DNA of 15,326 nt from a bacterium (GCA_030609865.1 JAUWSZ010000007.1:1-15326); one strand, 5' to 3'; counted from the stretch's first letter, positions 6,816-13,489 are shown. Notes: a model not told the origin generated them from the letters alone. Numbers and translations are program-made.

Positions 6816-8654
6816 TTAGGACATCTCCAGCCTCTTCATCTTCCGGAAGAGGGTTTTTCGCGAAATGCCAAGGGCCTTTGCCGCCATCCCTTTCCTCCCG
6901 TTACAGATCTCGAGGGCCTTCCTGATGGAAGCCCTCTCCGCCTCCTCAACGTTCCGGGTGAGTCGCACATCCGTGTCCGTTTCGATGGTCGTCGAGGACT
7001 CCACCGCTTCCGAGTCATTGCGTGCGGAAGGCGAGGAGGGAATGAATTCGAGACGCTTCACCGCAATGTACCGCTGTATCGCATTCTGCAGTTCCCTCAC
7101 GTTGCCGGGCCAGTCGTAACTCATGAGAGCCTCCAGGACCTGCCCCGGCACGGGGGGGGGGTCGCCGTTCTCTGAATAGCGCTTGAGAAAGTGCTCCATA
7201 AGGAGCGGAATGTCTTCCTTGCGGTCTCGCAAGGGGGGAACGTTTATCGGAATGACGTGAATCCTGTAGAAGAAGTCCTCCCGCATGCCCCTTTGTCGGA
7301 CCTGTTCCAAGAGGTTCCGATTCGTGGCGGCGATGATTCGAAAATCGGAGAGCTTGTTCACGCTGCTCCCTACCGGGGAATAGCCGCCCCCCTCGATGGC
7401 TCTCAACAACTTTGCCTGAAGGGTGAGGCTCAATTCTCCCACCTCGTCAAGGAACAACGTGCCGCCGTCGGCCACATCGAGATACCCCCGTTTGTCTGCA
7501 TGGGCGCCTGTAAAGGCCCCTTTCCTGTGCCCGAAGAACTCGCTTTCCAGCAGATTCTCGGGGATTGCCGCGCAGTTGACAGCCACGAACTCTCTTTCCG
7601 ATCGGCTGCTCATCTCGTGGATGGCTTTTGCGACCAACTCCTTGCCCGTTCCTGAATCGCCGTAAACGATCACATTGGCATTCGTGGCGGCGGCGTTCAA
7701 GATGAGCTCGTAAACCTCCTGCATGGCCGGGCTCTTGCCGATGATGCTCCCCAAGCGATACCGGTCCTTGATCGAGGAGCGCAGGCTGATGTTCTCCCGC
7801 CTGAGATACTCTGCCTCTTCGAGCATCGACAGTTCTCTCTCCTTTGAGTCCGTGATGTCTCGGGCGGTCATGAACACAGTGGAGAGGCCCTTCCACTGGA
7901 TCAGGCTTGCTCTGTCTTGAATCCAGATCTCTCGTCCCGCCTTGGTGCGACAGCGGGTTTCGAAGGACCTCTGTCTGGAAAATCCTTTCTCGAGAACATC
8001 GAACATCTCCCGGAAATACATCTCGAATTCCCTGGAAACGAGTTCCCCAATATCCTTGCCGAACAGCTCGCCTGCGTCGCGGTAGCCGAACATCGACAGA
8101 AGGGCATCATTCGAGAAAACGATCTTGGAGTTGTGATACAGCATTGCCCCCACCGTCATCCGTTCCGCCAAAACGCGGTAGAAGGTCTCGCTCTCGCGCA
8201 ACGCACCCTGCATCCGCTTGAGTTCGGTCAGGTCGATTCCCATGCCCAACACGTACGATGCGTTTTCTATCTTCGTACTCACGGCAGAGAACAGATAGGG
8301 GGTCTTTTTCCCTTCCTTGCTCGTCAACTCCGCCTCCACGGTGCCCGCGCCTTTCGAAAAAGCGGCTCGTACGGCCTTCTTGATGCGCTTCAGGTCCGCT
8401 CCGGAAAACAGCTCGTTGACCGTCATGTGCAAAAATTCGTCCCGGGAATACCCGCTCACCTTTTCTATGTTCTCGTTGCAGTTGATGAATTGTAGGTCTT
8501 GATCAAAGGCATAGAAGACGCCCGGGAGACTCCTGACCAACATCTCGAAGAACCGGTTCCTTTCTTCAAGGTCCAGGATGGTTTTCCGAAGGTCGGAAAT
8601 CTCGAGTGCCACTGATGGGGACGTCTCTTCCTTGCGGGTGTACTTCTCAGACAT
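6816..8654 (-). CDS. Sigma54-dependent transcriptional activator (PAS-PAS-AAA-Fis)
   Basis: A 612-aa bacterial enhancer-binding protein. Two PAS domains are visible (about 35-145 and 155-270), the first with GVFYAFDQDLQFINCNE and the second ending in RDITDSKERE, followed by a short coiled-coil linker. The AAA+ domain (about 303-530) has Walker A GDSGTGKE (332-339), the sigma54-contact loop GAFTGA (379-384), Walker B LFLDEVGEL (400-408), and WPGNVREL (515-522). The Fis-type helix-turn-helix is at about 587-608 (MAAKALGISRKTLFRKM). There is no receiver domain, so the signal is probably sensed by the PAS domains, perhaps the hydrocarbon or a redox cue. I chose the ATG at 8654 with GGAAGGAAAG upstream; an in-frame start at 8780 would lie inside the preceding gene. 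It is the likely activator of both sigma54 promoters in this window. Confidence 0.95.
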   Translation of the reverse strand: MSEKYTRKEETSPSVALEISDLRKTILDLEERNRFFEMLVRSLPGVFYAFDQDLQFINCNENIEKVSGYSRDEFLHMTVNELFSGADLKRIKKAVRAAFSKGAGTVEAELTSKEGKKTPYLFSAVSTKIENASYVLGMGIDLTELKRMQGALRESETFYRVLAERMTVGAMLYHNSKIVFSNDALLSMFGYRDAGELFGKDIGELVSREFEMYFREMFDVLEKGFSRQRSFETRCRTKAGREIWIQDRASLIQWKGLSTVFMTARDITDSKERELSMLEEAEYLRRENISLRSSIKDRYRLGSIIGKSPAMQEVYELILNAAATNANVIVYGDSGTGKELVAKAIHEMSSRSEREFVAVNCAAIPENLLESEFFGHRKGAFTGAHADKRGYLDVADGGTLFLDEVGELSLTLQAKLLRAIEGGGYSPVGSSVNKLSDFRIIAATNRNLLEQVRQRGMREDFFYRIHVIPINVPPLRDRKEDIPLLMEHFLKRYSENGDPPPVPGQVLEALMSYDWPGNVRELQNAIQRYIAVKRLEFIPSSPSARNDSEAVESSTTIETDTDVRLTRNVEEAERASIRKALEICNGRKGMAAKALGISRKTLFRKMKRLEMS

Positions 8655-8679
8655 GGGACTTTCCTTCCGCGAAGGGATT

Positions 8680-9201
8680 CTACTGTTCCCAGGTTTTGTA
8701 GATTTCTTTCGGATGATCGAAGATGTAGGTGAGCCTCCTGCCGGCGTCCTCTCGAACGGTGTCCCGGCTGGATTCGTCATAGTTCTGCGAAGTCATCCAT
8801 CGTTCGAGGAGGAGCCCCCCGGGCAACCACATTTCCATGGTCTCCCTTTCCGTGACCCAGGCCTTCAATTTGACCCCGAATCGGGCCAGGATCTTCCAAA
8901 CTTCATCGCGGTTGCGTCCGTCGCAGTATACCATCATCACGCACTCTTCCACGCCGAGGTTCCGGGGCGATGATCGATCGTACTTGATGCAGGGGATTTC
9001 CTTGTTCTCCACGTAGGGATCGAGCTTCTCCGCCAGCTCATCGAGCCTTGGCCTTGCCCCCAGGACGAGCCACTTGCCCCAGTACTCGAGGACTTCGCCG
9101 TTGGTCATCTCCTTGCCCTGGTAAACCGTGTAGCTCCGCCCCATCAATACCAGGGGATGATACAGGAAGATGAATTTTGATCTTGGGTCGTCGATGATCA
9201 T
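8680..9201 (-). CDS. Conserved-looking hypothetical protein, 173 aa
   Basis: I do not recognise this family. The protein is soluble, with no signal peptide or membrane helix, and is rich in Trp, Tyr and charged residues. Notable segments are HPLVLMGRSYTVYQGKEM near the N-terminus, EECVMMVYCDGRNRDEVWKI around the middle (an alpha/beta region), and MWLPGGLLLERWM near residue 125. It has two cysteines (IPCIKY and EECVM) but no metal-binding pattern. It starts 5 nt after the MoaD-like gene and ends 25 nt before the sigma54 activator, so all three are probably cotranscribed. It might be a partner or acceptor of the MoaD-like sulfur carrier; this rests on position only. Confidence 0.8.
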   Translation of the reverse strand: MIIDDPRSKFIFLYHPLVLMGRSYTVYQGKEMTNGEVLEYWGKWLVLGARPRLDELAEKLDPYVENKEIPCIKYDRSSPRNLGVEECVMMVYCDGRNRDEVWKILARFGVKLKAWVTERETMEMWLPGGLLLERWMTSQNYDESSRDTVREDAGRRLTYIFDHPKEIYKTWEQ

Positions 9202-9206
9202 GGCGG

Positions 9207-9479
9207 TTACCCCCCCGCGGCAAACGGTATGATGGCGATTTCATCGCCGTCGCTGATCGACGTGGCAAGTCCCTCGAGTTTCGTCACGTTTTCACCGTTC
9301 ACGAAGATGAGTATAGCACCAATCTCGCCCTCTTCATTCAGCAGACGGTCTCGGATGCCAGGGAATTCACGATCCAGTTGATCGATGCATTCCCCAAGGG
9401 TTCTTCCATTGCAGAAGGCTTCATCGCTGCCTCGGAACCAGTCTTTCAGAGAGCCGGGGACTCTTACCGTAATAGGCAT
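9207..9479 (-). CDS. MoaD/ThiS family ubiquitin-like sulfur-carrier protein
   Basis: A 90-aa beta-grasp protein. Recognisable features are the N-terminal strand ITVRVPGSL, the helix LGECIDQLDREFPGIRDRL (about 28-47), the strand ILIFVNGENV (56-65), DGDEIAIIPFAAG (78-89) and the C-terminal Gly-Gly at 89-90. The exposed GG is the site that an E1-like enzyme adenylates and thiocarboxylates. It could serve molybdopterin/tungstopterin synthesis or another sulfur transfer, but no MoaE, MoeB or ThiF gene is present here. The ATG has AAAGGTG at good spacing. It is the first gene of a three-gene unit ending in the sigma54 activator. Confidence 0.9.
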   Translation of the reverse strand: MPITVRVPGSLKDWFRGSDEAFCNGRTLGECIDQLDREFPGIRDRLLNEEGEIGAILIFVNGENVTKLEGLATSISDGDEIAIIPFAAGG

Positions 9480-9600
9480 TCTTTCGCACCTTTCTGAAGA
9501 TCAAACAGCCTCCCAACATGACCTTCTGCCAACATCTACGCAAGAAACGTGGATAGTGCAGTGGGCGCCTGTCCCCTTCTTCTGACCCCTTGTTTCTTCC

Positions 9601-9665
9601 GTTGCCCCTCGTTTGTGCCCGTGTGCGTGCCCGTGCCCGATCGAGGACGACGACGAGGACGAGTT
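9601..9665. repeat. Low-complexity simple-repeat tract
   Basis: A degenerate run of GTGCCC/GTGTGC units (about 9616-9638) is followed by GATCGAGGACGACGACGAGGACGAG (a GAC/GAG run). No coding resemblance is seen in either strand. Confidence 0.6.
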
Positions 9666-9671
9666 GCGGGG

Positions 9672-9713
9672 CCTGACCCCTGACCCCTGCTTTGTCCCAA
9701 AGTCTGTCAGGGG
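9672..9713. repeat. Heptad pair within a long inverted repeat
   Basis: Two and a half heptads (CCTGACC, CCTGACC, CCTGC) at 9672-9690. CCCCTGAC (9677-9684) pairs with GTCAGGGG (9706-9713), and inside it CTTTG (9690-9694) pairs with CAAAG (9698-9702) around a 3-nt loop. On the plus strand it is followed by TTTCCTTT, so it could stop plus-strand transcription or insulate the operon. Confidence 0.55.
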
Positions 9714-9746
9714 TTTCCTTTAATGTCAAGAGATTTGTCCCTCAAT

Positions 9747-9784
9747 TGACCCATTATGGAGATTCTTGTGGCCCTTATGGGTCA
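9747..9784. promoter_or_regulatory. Inverted repeat, candidate enhancer (UAS)
   Basis: TGACCCAT (9747-9754) and ATGGGTCA (9777-9784) are perfect 8-bp inverted arms separated by 22 bp. They lie about 160-195 bp upstream of the -24 element of the plus-strand sigma54 promoter, a typical distance for an activator binding site. Part of the motif recurs at 6645-6653. Confidence 0.5.
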
Positions 9785-9797
9785 GGATACGATCATG

Positions 9798-9809
9798 CCA
9801 TGAAAACAG
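9798..9809 (+). repeat. 12-bp direct repeat, copy 1
   Basis: CCATGAAAACAG occurs here and again at 9906-9917, 108 bp apart, both upstream of the sigma54 promoter. A protein-binding role is possible. Confidence 0.5.
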
Positions 9810-9837
9810 CAACTTACAAACGAAACGGTTAACAATG

Positions 9838-9856
9838 TGGGGCAATATTGACCCCA
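9838..9856. promoter_or_regulatory. Near-palindrome upstream of the sigma54 promoter
   Basis: TGGGGCAATATTGACCCCA is palindromic except for one extra base in the right arm. It lies about 85-105 bp upstream of the -24 element and contains TTGACCC, as do the arms at 9747-9784. It is a second candidate activator site. Confidence 0.45.
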
Positions 9857-9905
9857 AAGGTACCCCTCTCCTAGCTAAGAGTTTGACTTACGGTTCACTA
9901 TTATT

Positions 9906-9917
9906 CCATGAAAACAG
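9906..9917 (+). repeat. 12-bp direct repeat, copy 2
   Basis: Second copy of CCATGAAAACAG, ending 24 bp before the sigma54 -24 element; the first copy is at 9798-9809. Confidence 0.5.
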
Positions 9918-9940
9918 ATAGTTAGCTTAATTATGGTGGC

Positions 9941-9957
9941 TTGGCACTCTTCTTGCC
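9941..9957 (+). promoter_or_regulatory. Sigma54 (-24/-12) promoter for the mutase/activase operon
   Basis: TTGGCACTCTTCTTGCC: TGGCAC at 9942-9947, 5-nt spacer, TTGC at 9953-9956, a perfect consensus match. Transcription would begin near 9968, giving a leader of about 225 nt before the B12-binding subunit gene. The core differs from the minus-strand promoter at 6440-6456 by a single base in the spacer and one flanking base, and both are followed by a T-rich run. Confidence 0.9.
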
Positions 9958-10006
9958 TTTTTTTTGCGATGTGTGTAATGCGGCTTGCTTTGGCGGCCGA
10001 GCGTGG

Positions 10007-10045
10007 ATCCGCCTTCGCAGGAGACGACGGCTTTGGCCGTGGATC
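10007..10045. repeat. 39-nt leader element, copy 2
   Basis: Matches 6342-6380 at 34 of 39 positions. GATCC (10006-10010) can pair with GGATC (10041-10045), and ACGGC (10027-10031) with GCCGT (10036-10040) around a TTTG loop. It lies 50 nt downstream of the plus-strand sigma54 promoter, within the leader. Confidence 0.7.
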
Positions 10046-10194
10046 GAGGACGGCGCATACGTCGCAAGACGCTCCTGTGAGCTTCGGCGAGATGGCGCTG
10101 CAAGCGTTTTGATGGGAACACGGGCTTACCCGCGCGGCTCCATACGAGAACGTGGAGTGCTGGAGCGTGCAGAACCGAATTGTGGAGGGACTGG

Positions 10195-10608
10195 ATGAGC
10201 GAGGAGCGAAGAATAAGGGTGCTCGTGGCAAAGCCCGGCCTTGACGGGCACGAACGTGGGGCGCACGTGATTGCCTACGGGCTGAGGGATGAAGGGTTCG
10301 AAGTCGTTTACACGGGCCTTCGACAGACCCCGGCTCAGATTGCCGTGGCCGCCCTTCAGGAAGACGTGGACGTGGTCGGCCTTTCCATACTGTCCGGAGC
10401 ACATGTGTCATTGACCCGTAAGGTGATCGAACGCCTGAAAGACCAGGGAACCGACGACATCCTGGTGCTCGTGGGGGGAATTATCCCGGAAAAGGACATC
10501 CCTACGTTGAAAGAAATGGGGGTGGGGGAGGTTTTCACGTCCGGGACCTCGATTGCGATGATCGGGGAATACATCAGGGCCACGATCAGCAGCGATGGAG
10601 GCGGGTAG
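10195..10608 (+). CDS. Acyl-CoA mutase small subunit, cobalamin-binding
   Basis: A 137-aa stand-alone B12-binding domain of the methylmalonyl-CoA mutase family. The base-off/His-on signature is present: DGHERG (17-22, His19 as lower Co ligand), SILSG (64-68) and VGGIIP (93-98). It would pair with the catalytic subunit encoded next, giving a split mutase as in archaeal-type MCM, 2-hydroxyisobutyryl-CoA and isobutyryl-CoA mutases. The ATG at 10195 follows GGAGGG at good spacing; a TTG at 10180 would add five residues and is less likely. It is the first gene downstream of the perfect sigma54 promoter. The gap to the large-subunit gene is 16 or 55 nt depending on that gene's start. Confidence 0.93.
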   Translation: MSEERRIRVLVAKPGLDGHERGAHVIAYGLRDEGFEVVYTGLRQTPAQIAVAALQEDVDVVGLSILSGAHVSLTRKVIERLKDQGTDDILVLVGGIIPEKDIPTLKEMGVGEVFTSGTSIAMIGEYIRATISSDGGG

Positions 10609-10624
10609 TCGCTTCGGGTAGGCG

Positions 10625-12421
10625 ATGGAACAGGGAGAGTCATCTTTTTGGAAGGGAACAGGGATGGTGAAAGATACAGAAAGAATCGACGAAGTCCGGA
10701 AGGCGGAACAGGAGTGGCAGGAGAAGGTGCTCGATCCTCGGGTGAAGCGGTTCAAGCTCCCGAAGAGCCCGACGCGATTCTACACCCCCACGGCCAGGGA
10801 CGGTTTTGATTTCCTCGAAAAAGTCGGTTTCCCGGGGCAGTACCCGTTCACGGCCGGGAACAATCCCTTCGATTTCTGGAGGGCCTTTGCTGAGGAGAGC
10901 GCCAAGCGAGGCCACCGGCCGGATTGGGGTGGAGGCGGCAGTGTGGGCAAGTACGGGGGATTCGGTACCGCGGCGGATTACCGGGATTACCTGCTGCGCA
11001 TGCAGTCGATCGGCCGCAAGGGCGGGCCGAACATGGCCTTTGACCTGGTCACCCAGTGCGGTTACGACTCTGACAGCCCGGAGGCGGAAGGGGAGGTGGG
11101 CCGTGTAGGCGTGGCGGTCGATTCGTTCCGGGATTTCCAGGTGATCTACGAGGCGTACACCGGGGACCTGGAGATGGACAAGGTGGCGTCGAATTTCACG
11201 ATCAACGCCCCCGCGGCCGTGATCGTGGCCATGTATGCCGCAATGGCTGAGAAACGGGGCATCCCGCTGGATAGACTTCGAGGCACTCCGCAGAACGATA
11301 TCCTGAAGGAATTCATCGCCCGGGGCACGTACATCTACCCCCCGAGGCAGTCCCTCAGGCTCTTCCGGGACATACTCGTTTTCTGCACCGAGCACATGCC
11401 CAAGCTGAACATCACGAGCATAGGGGGGTACCACATACGAGAGGCCGGCGCGACCCGGGCCCAGGATCTGGCCTTTTCGATGGCCAACGCCGCGGCCTAC
11501 CTCCAGGCGGGGGTCGATGCGGGGTTGGATGTGGATACCTTTGCACCCATGTTCACCTTCAACGCCTTCGGCGGCAGCATGGAGATCTACCAGGAGATCG
11601 CCTTCCAGCGGGCTGCTCGGCGCATGTACGCTCGAATGGTCAAAGAGCGGTTCGGGGCAAAGAACCCGAGGAGCATGTTGATTCGCCAGCCCGCGTCGGC
11701 GCACATCGGGTGCTCTTCCACCACGCTGCAGCGGCCGCTGAACAACCTGACGAGGGCCGTCATCGGTGGACTTGCCGCAGGGATGTCCGGAGCCCAGCCC
11801 TTGACCTTCCCACCCTTTGACGAGCCCCTTGGCCTGGGACACAGCCTCGAGGCGGTTCAACTCAACCTGGATGCGACCCGGATCCTGATTCACGAGGCCA
11901 AGATAGCAGACGTGAATGACCCGTGGGCGGGGTCCTACATGATGGAGTCGTTGACGGACGAGATCGAGGAAGCCGCCTGGGCCGAGGTCGAGAAGATCGA
12001 GAAGATGGGAGGAGCCGTAGCCGCCATTGAAAGCGGATATATGCAGAAGGCGGTTGCCAAGTGCGCCTACGAACGGCAGAAGCGGATCGAAAGGCAAGAG
12101 GATTTCGTCGTTGGCGTGAACTGCTTCAACGATGAGAACGAGATCGAAGTGAGCGTGAATCGGGTCGTGGAAGATACATACGATCAGGAGCTGATGAATT
12201 CGGCCGAAGAGCGGCAGAAGGCGAACCTGGCCCAGCTCAAAAGGGAACGGGGCGGCGGTGCCGTCGGGAAAGCCTTGTCTACGTTGGAGAAGCACGCAGG
12301 GGATGAAACGGTGAACCTGATGCCGGACATCCTGGAATGCGTCAAGGCGGAGGCCACGTTGCAGGAGATCTGCGACGTTCTGCGTGGGGTTTTTGGCGAA
12401 GCCCAGCCCGTAAGAATTTAA
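10625..12421 (+). CDS. Acyl-CoA mutase large (catalytic) subunit, methylmalonyl-CoA mutase family
   Basis: A 598-aa TIM-barrel mutase subunit that binds the acyl-CoA and, with the small subunit, carries out the B12-dependent 1,2 carbon-skeleton shift. Clear family blocks are TPQNDILKEFIARGTYIYPP (221-240), GGYHIREAGA (268-277, with the conserved active-site His270), FNAFGGSMEIYQEIA and QRPLNN...FDEPLGL. The region normally reading YPTMYRGRPW is replaced by FTAGNNPFDFWRAF...RPDWGGGGSVGKYGGFGTA (75-115), so the acyl pocket differs from methylmalonyl-CoA mutase. In this operon an alkylsuccinyl-CoA mutase of anaerobic alkane degradation is the best guess. The start is uncertain: ATG at 10664 has GGAAGGG upstream and gives 585 aa. 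A hairpin and heptad array follow the stop. Confidence 0.93.
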   Translation: MEQGESSFWKGTGMVKDTERIDEVRKAEQEWQEKVLDPRVKRFKLPKSPTRFYTPTARDGFDFLEKVGFPGQYPFTAGNNPFDFWRAFAEESAKRGHRPDWGGGGSVGKYGGFGTAADYRDYLLRMQSIGRKGGPNMAFDLVTQCGYDSDSPEAEGEVGRVGVAVDSFRDFQVIYEAYTGDLEMDKVASNFTINAPAAVIVAMYAAMAEKRGIPLDRLRGTPQNDILKEFIARGTYIYPPRQSLRLFRDILVFCTEHMPKLNITSIGGYHIREAGATRAQDLAFSMANAAAYLQAGVDAGLDVDTFAPMFTFNAFGGSMEIYQEIAFQRAARRMYARMVKERFGAKNPRSMLIRQPASAHIGCSSTTLQRPLNNLTRAVIGGLAAGMSGAQPLTFPPFDEPLGLGHSLEAVQLNLDATRILIHEAKIADVNDPWAGSYMMESLTDEIEEAAWAEVEKIEKMGGAVAAIESGYMQKAVAKCAYERQKRIERQEDFVVGVNCFNDENEIEVSVNRVVEDTYDQELMNSAEERQKANLAQLKRERGGGAVGKALSTLEKHAGDETVNLMPDILECVKAEATLQEICDVLRGVFGEAQPVRI

Positions 12422-12438
12422 GTGCGGCAAAGCCGCAC
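12422..12438 (+). terminator. Hairpin directly after the mutase stop codon
   Basis: GTGCGGC (12422-12428) and GCCGCAC (12432-12438) form a 7-bp stem with an AAA loop right after TAA. No U-tract follows; a heptad array does. Inside an operon it may act as an attenuator, a processing or stability element, or be an inserted REP-like sequence. Confidence 0.45.
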
Positions 12439-12466
12439 AGGGTTCAGGGGTCGGGGATCAGGGATC
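12439..12466 (+). repeat. Heptad repeat array between mutase and activase genes
   Basis: AGGGTTC, AGGGGTC, GGGGATC, AGGGATC, followed by AGGCCCC. It has the same unit order as the array at 6769-6796 (minus strand). The ribosome binding site of the activase gene (AGGAGGG) begins just 3' of it. Confidence 0.8.
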
Positions 12467-12483
12467 AGGCCCCAGGAGGGAAC

Positions 12484-13461
12484 ATGGCAGACAATGTTTT
12501 GATTACGGACATCCAGCGGTTCTCCGTCAACGACGGGCCCGGTTTCCGGACGAACGTGTATTTGAAGGGCTGCACAATGCGGTGCCATTGGTGCCACAAC
12601 CCGGAGACCATCGCCACGCATCCGGAACTGTACTGGAAGAGACGGCTGTGCGTCCAGTGTGGGGCCTGTCTCGAGGCCTGCCCGAGGGACGCAATCCGCC
12701 CTCCCATACCTCCTGAGGAGACGCAGATTGAGGAGTGTACATACCACAAGATCATCCGTGACCGTTGTGATCTCTGCATGAAGTGCGTGGATGCGTGCCT
12801 GTACGATGCCCTGGAGATCGTCGGGAAACCGATGGCGATTGAGGAAATACTGGACGAGGTGGAGCAGGACCGGCCCTTCTACGACAATTCCGGGGGGGGG
12901 ATGACATTGACCGGTGGCGAGCCTACAGCACATGCCGACTTTGCCGGCAGGCTGCTCGAGCAGGCAAAGAACCGAGGCTTGCACGTCTGCCTGGACACGA
13001 ACGGGTGCGCCGATTGGCAAGTGCTGAAGGGCTTGACCGACCAAGTTGATATCGTGTTGTTCGACCTGAAACACGTCGATTCGGCTAAGCACAAGGAAGG
13101 AACCGGCGTGACCAACGAGCTGATTATCGAGAATCTGCGACTGCTCTCGGAGACCGGGAATGAGATTTGGGTGCGCATCCCGGTTGTGCCGGGGTACAAC
13201 GATTCGATCGAGTTCCACTCCGGCGCAGCGGACCTGCTCGCGAAGATGGGGCGGGGGATCGTCCGGATCGACCTGCTTCCTTTTCACAACTGGTGCCAGG
13301 ACAAGTATGGGTGGCTGGGCCTGGATTGGCCGCTCCAGGAGATCGAGTCGATGGAGCCGGCATTCCTGGAAATCCCTGCGGACATTTACCGGAGCAAAGG
13401 CTTCGAGGCCACGATCGGAGGGTCCGGGTTTGAAAGCGGGGACGAGGCCTTGAACTCGTGA
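12484..13461 (+). CDS. Glycyl-radical enzyme activating enzyme (radical SAM; BssD/AssD-like)
   Basis: A 325-aa radical SAM protein that would generate the glycyl radical in a partner enzyme using S-adenosylmethionine. The SAM cluster motif is CTMRCHWC (Cys30, Cys34, Cys37) within KGCTMRCHWCHNPE. Two ferredoxin-type clusters follow: CVQCGACLEAC (56-66) and CDLCMKCVDAC (95-105), an insert typical of BssD/AssD and HPAD-type activases and absent from PflA. GGEP (144-147) is the SAM-binding motif. The ATG has AGGAGGG 3 nt upstream. Gene order, mutase upstream and small Cys4 subunits downstream, favours an alkylsuccinate-type over a benzylsuccinate-type system. The large glycyl-radical subunit is not between this gene and the next. 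Confidence 0.95.
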   Translation: MADNVLITDIQRFSVNDGPGFRTNVYLKGCTMRCHWCHNPETIATHPELYWKRRLCVQCGACLEACPRDAIRPPIPPEETQIEECTYHKIIRDRCDLCMKCVDACLYDALEIVGKPMAIEEILDEVEQDRPFYDNSGGGMTLTGGEPTAHADFAGRLLEQAKNRGLHVCLDTNGCADWQVLKGLTDQVDIVLFDLKHVDSAKHKEGTGVTNELIIENLRLLSETGNEIWVRIPVVPGYNDSIEFHSGAADLLAKMGRGIVRIDLLPFHNWCQDKYGWLGLDWPLQEIESMEPAFLEIPADIYRSKGFEATIGGSGFESGDEALNS

Positions 13462-13472
13462 CAAGTGAGTTT

Positions 13473-13489
13473 GACTGCGAGAAACAGTC
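13473..13489 (+). other. Short hairpin in the gap after the activase gene
   Basis: GACTG (13473-13477) and CAGTC (13485-13489) pair around a 7-nt loop in the 86-nt gap before the next gene. A weak structure that may influence mRNA stability or stoichiometry between activase and small subunits; low confidence. Confidence 0.25.

Larger units (their letters stand above)
9480..10194. other. Regulatory region between the activator unit and the mutase operon
   Basis: This 715-nt stretch separates divergent units and holds no convincing gene. From left to right: low-complexity GTGCCC and GAGGAC/GACGAC runs (about 9601-9665), a heptad array inside a long hairpin (9672-9713), inverted repeats (9747-9784 and 9838-9856), a 12-bp direct repeat (9798-9809 and 9906-9917), a perfect sigma54 promoter (9941-9957), and a structured leader of about 225 nt with a repeat element (10007-10045). 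Small reading frames on both strands lack family resemblance and overlap these elements. Confidence 0.7.

Noticed and set aside
8655..8780. N-terminal extension of the sigma54 activator by 42 residues
   Set aside because: It would overlap the end of the 173-aa gene, its residues are low-complexity and Pro/Ser/Arg-rich, and the ATG at 8654 has a good ribosome binding site.
9539..9555. Possible third sigma54 promoter (minus strand) before the MoaD-like gene
   Set aside because: The -12 TTGC is present but the -24 reads TCCAC rather than TGGCAC, losing the nearly invariant GG.
9672..9690. Heptad arrays considered as a CRISPR array
   Set aside because: Units are 7 nt with no spacers, and no cas genes are present.
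10180..10194. TTG start extending the B12-binding subunit by five residues
   Set aside because: It overlaps the GGAGGG ribosome binding site that is ideally placed for the ATG at 10195.
9875..10411. Open frames in the leader region upstream of the mutase operon
   Set aside because: They run through the sigma54 promoter, the repeat element and the start of the B12-binding subunit gene, and have no recognisable domain.
10640..12430. A 596-codon open frame on the minus strand opposite the mutase large subunit
   Set aside because: It is the antisense shadow of a clearly recognised mutase gene in high-GC DNA and shows no family resemblance.
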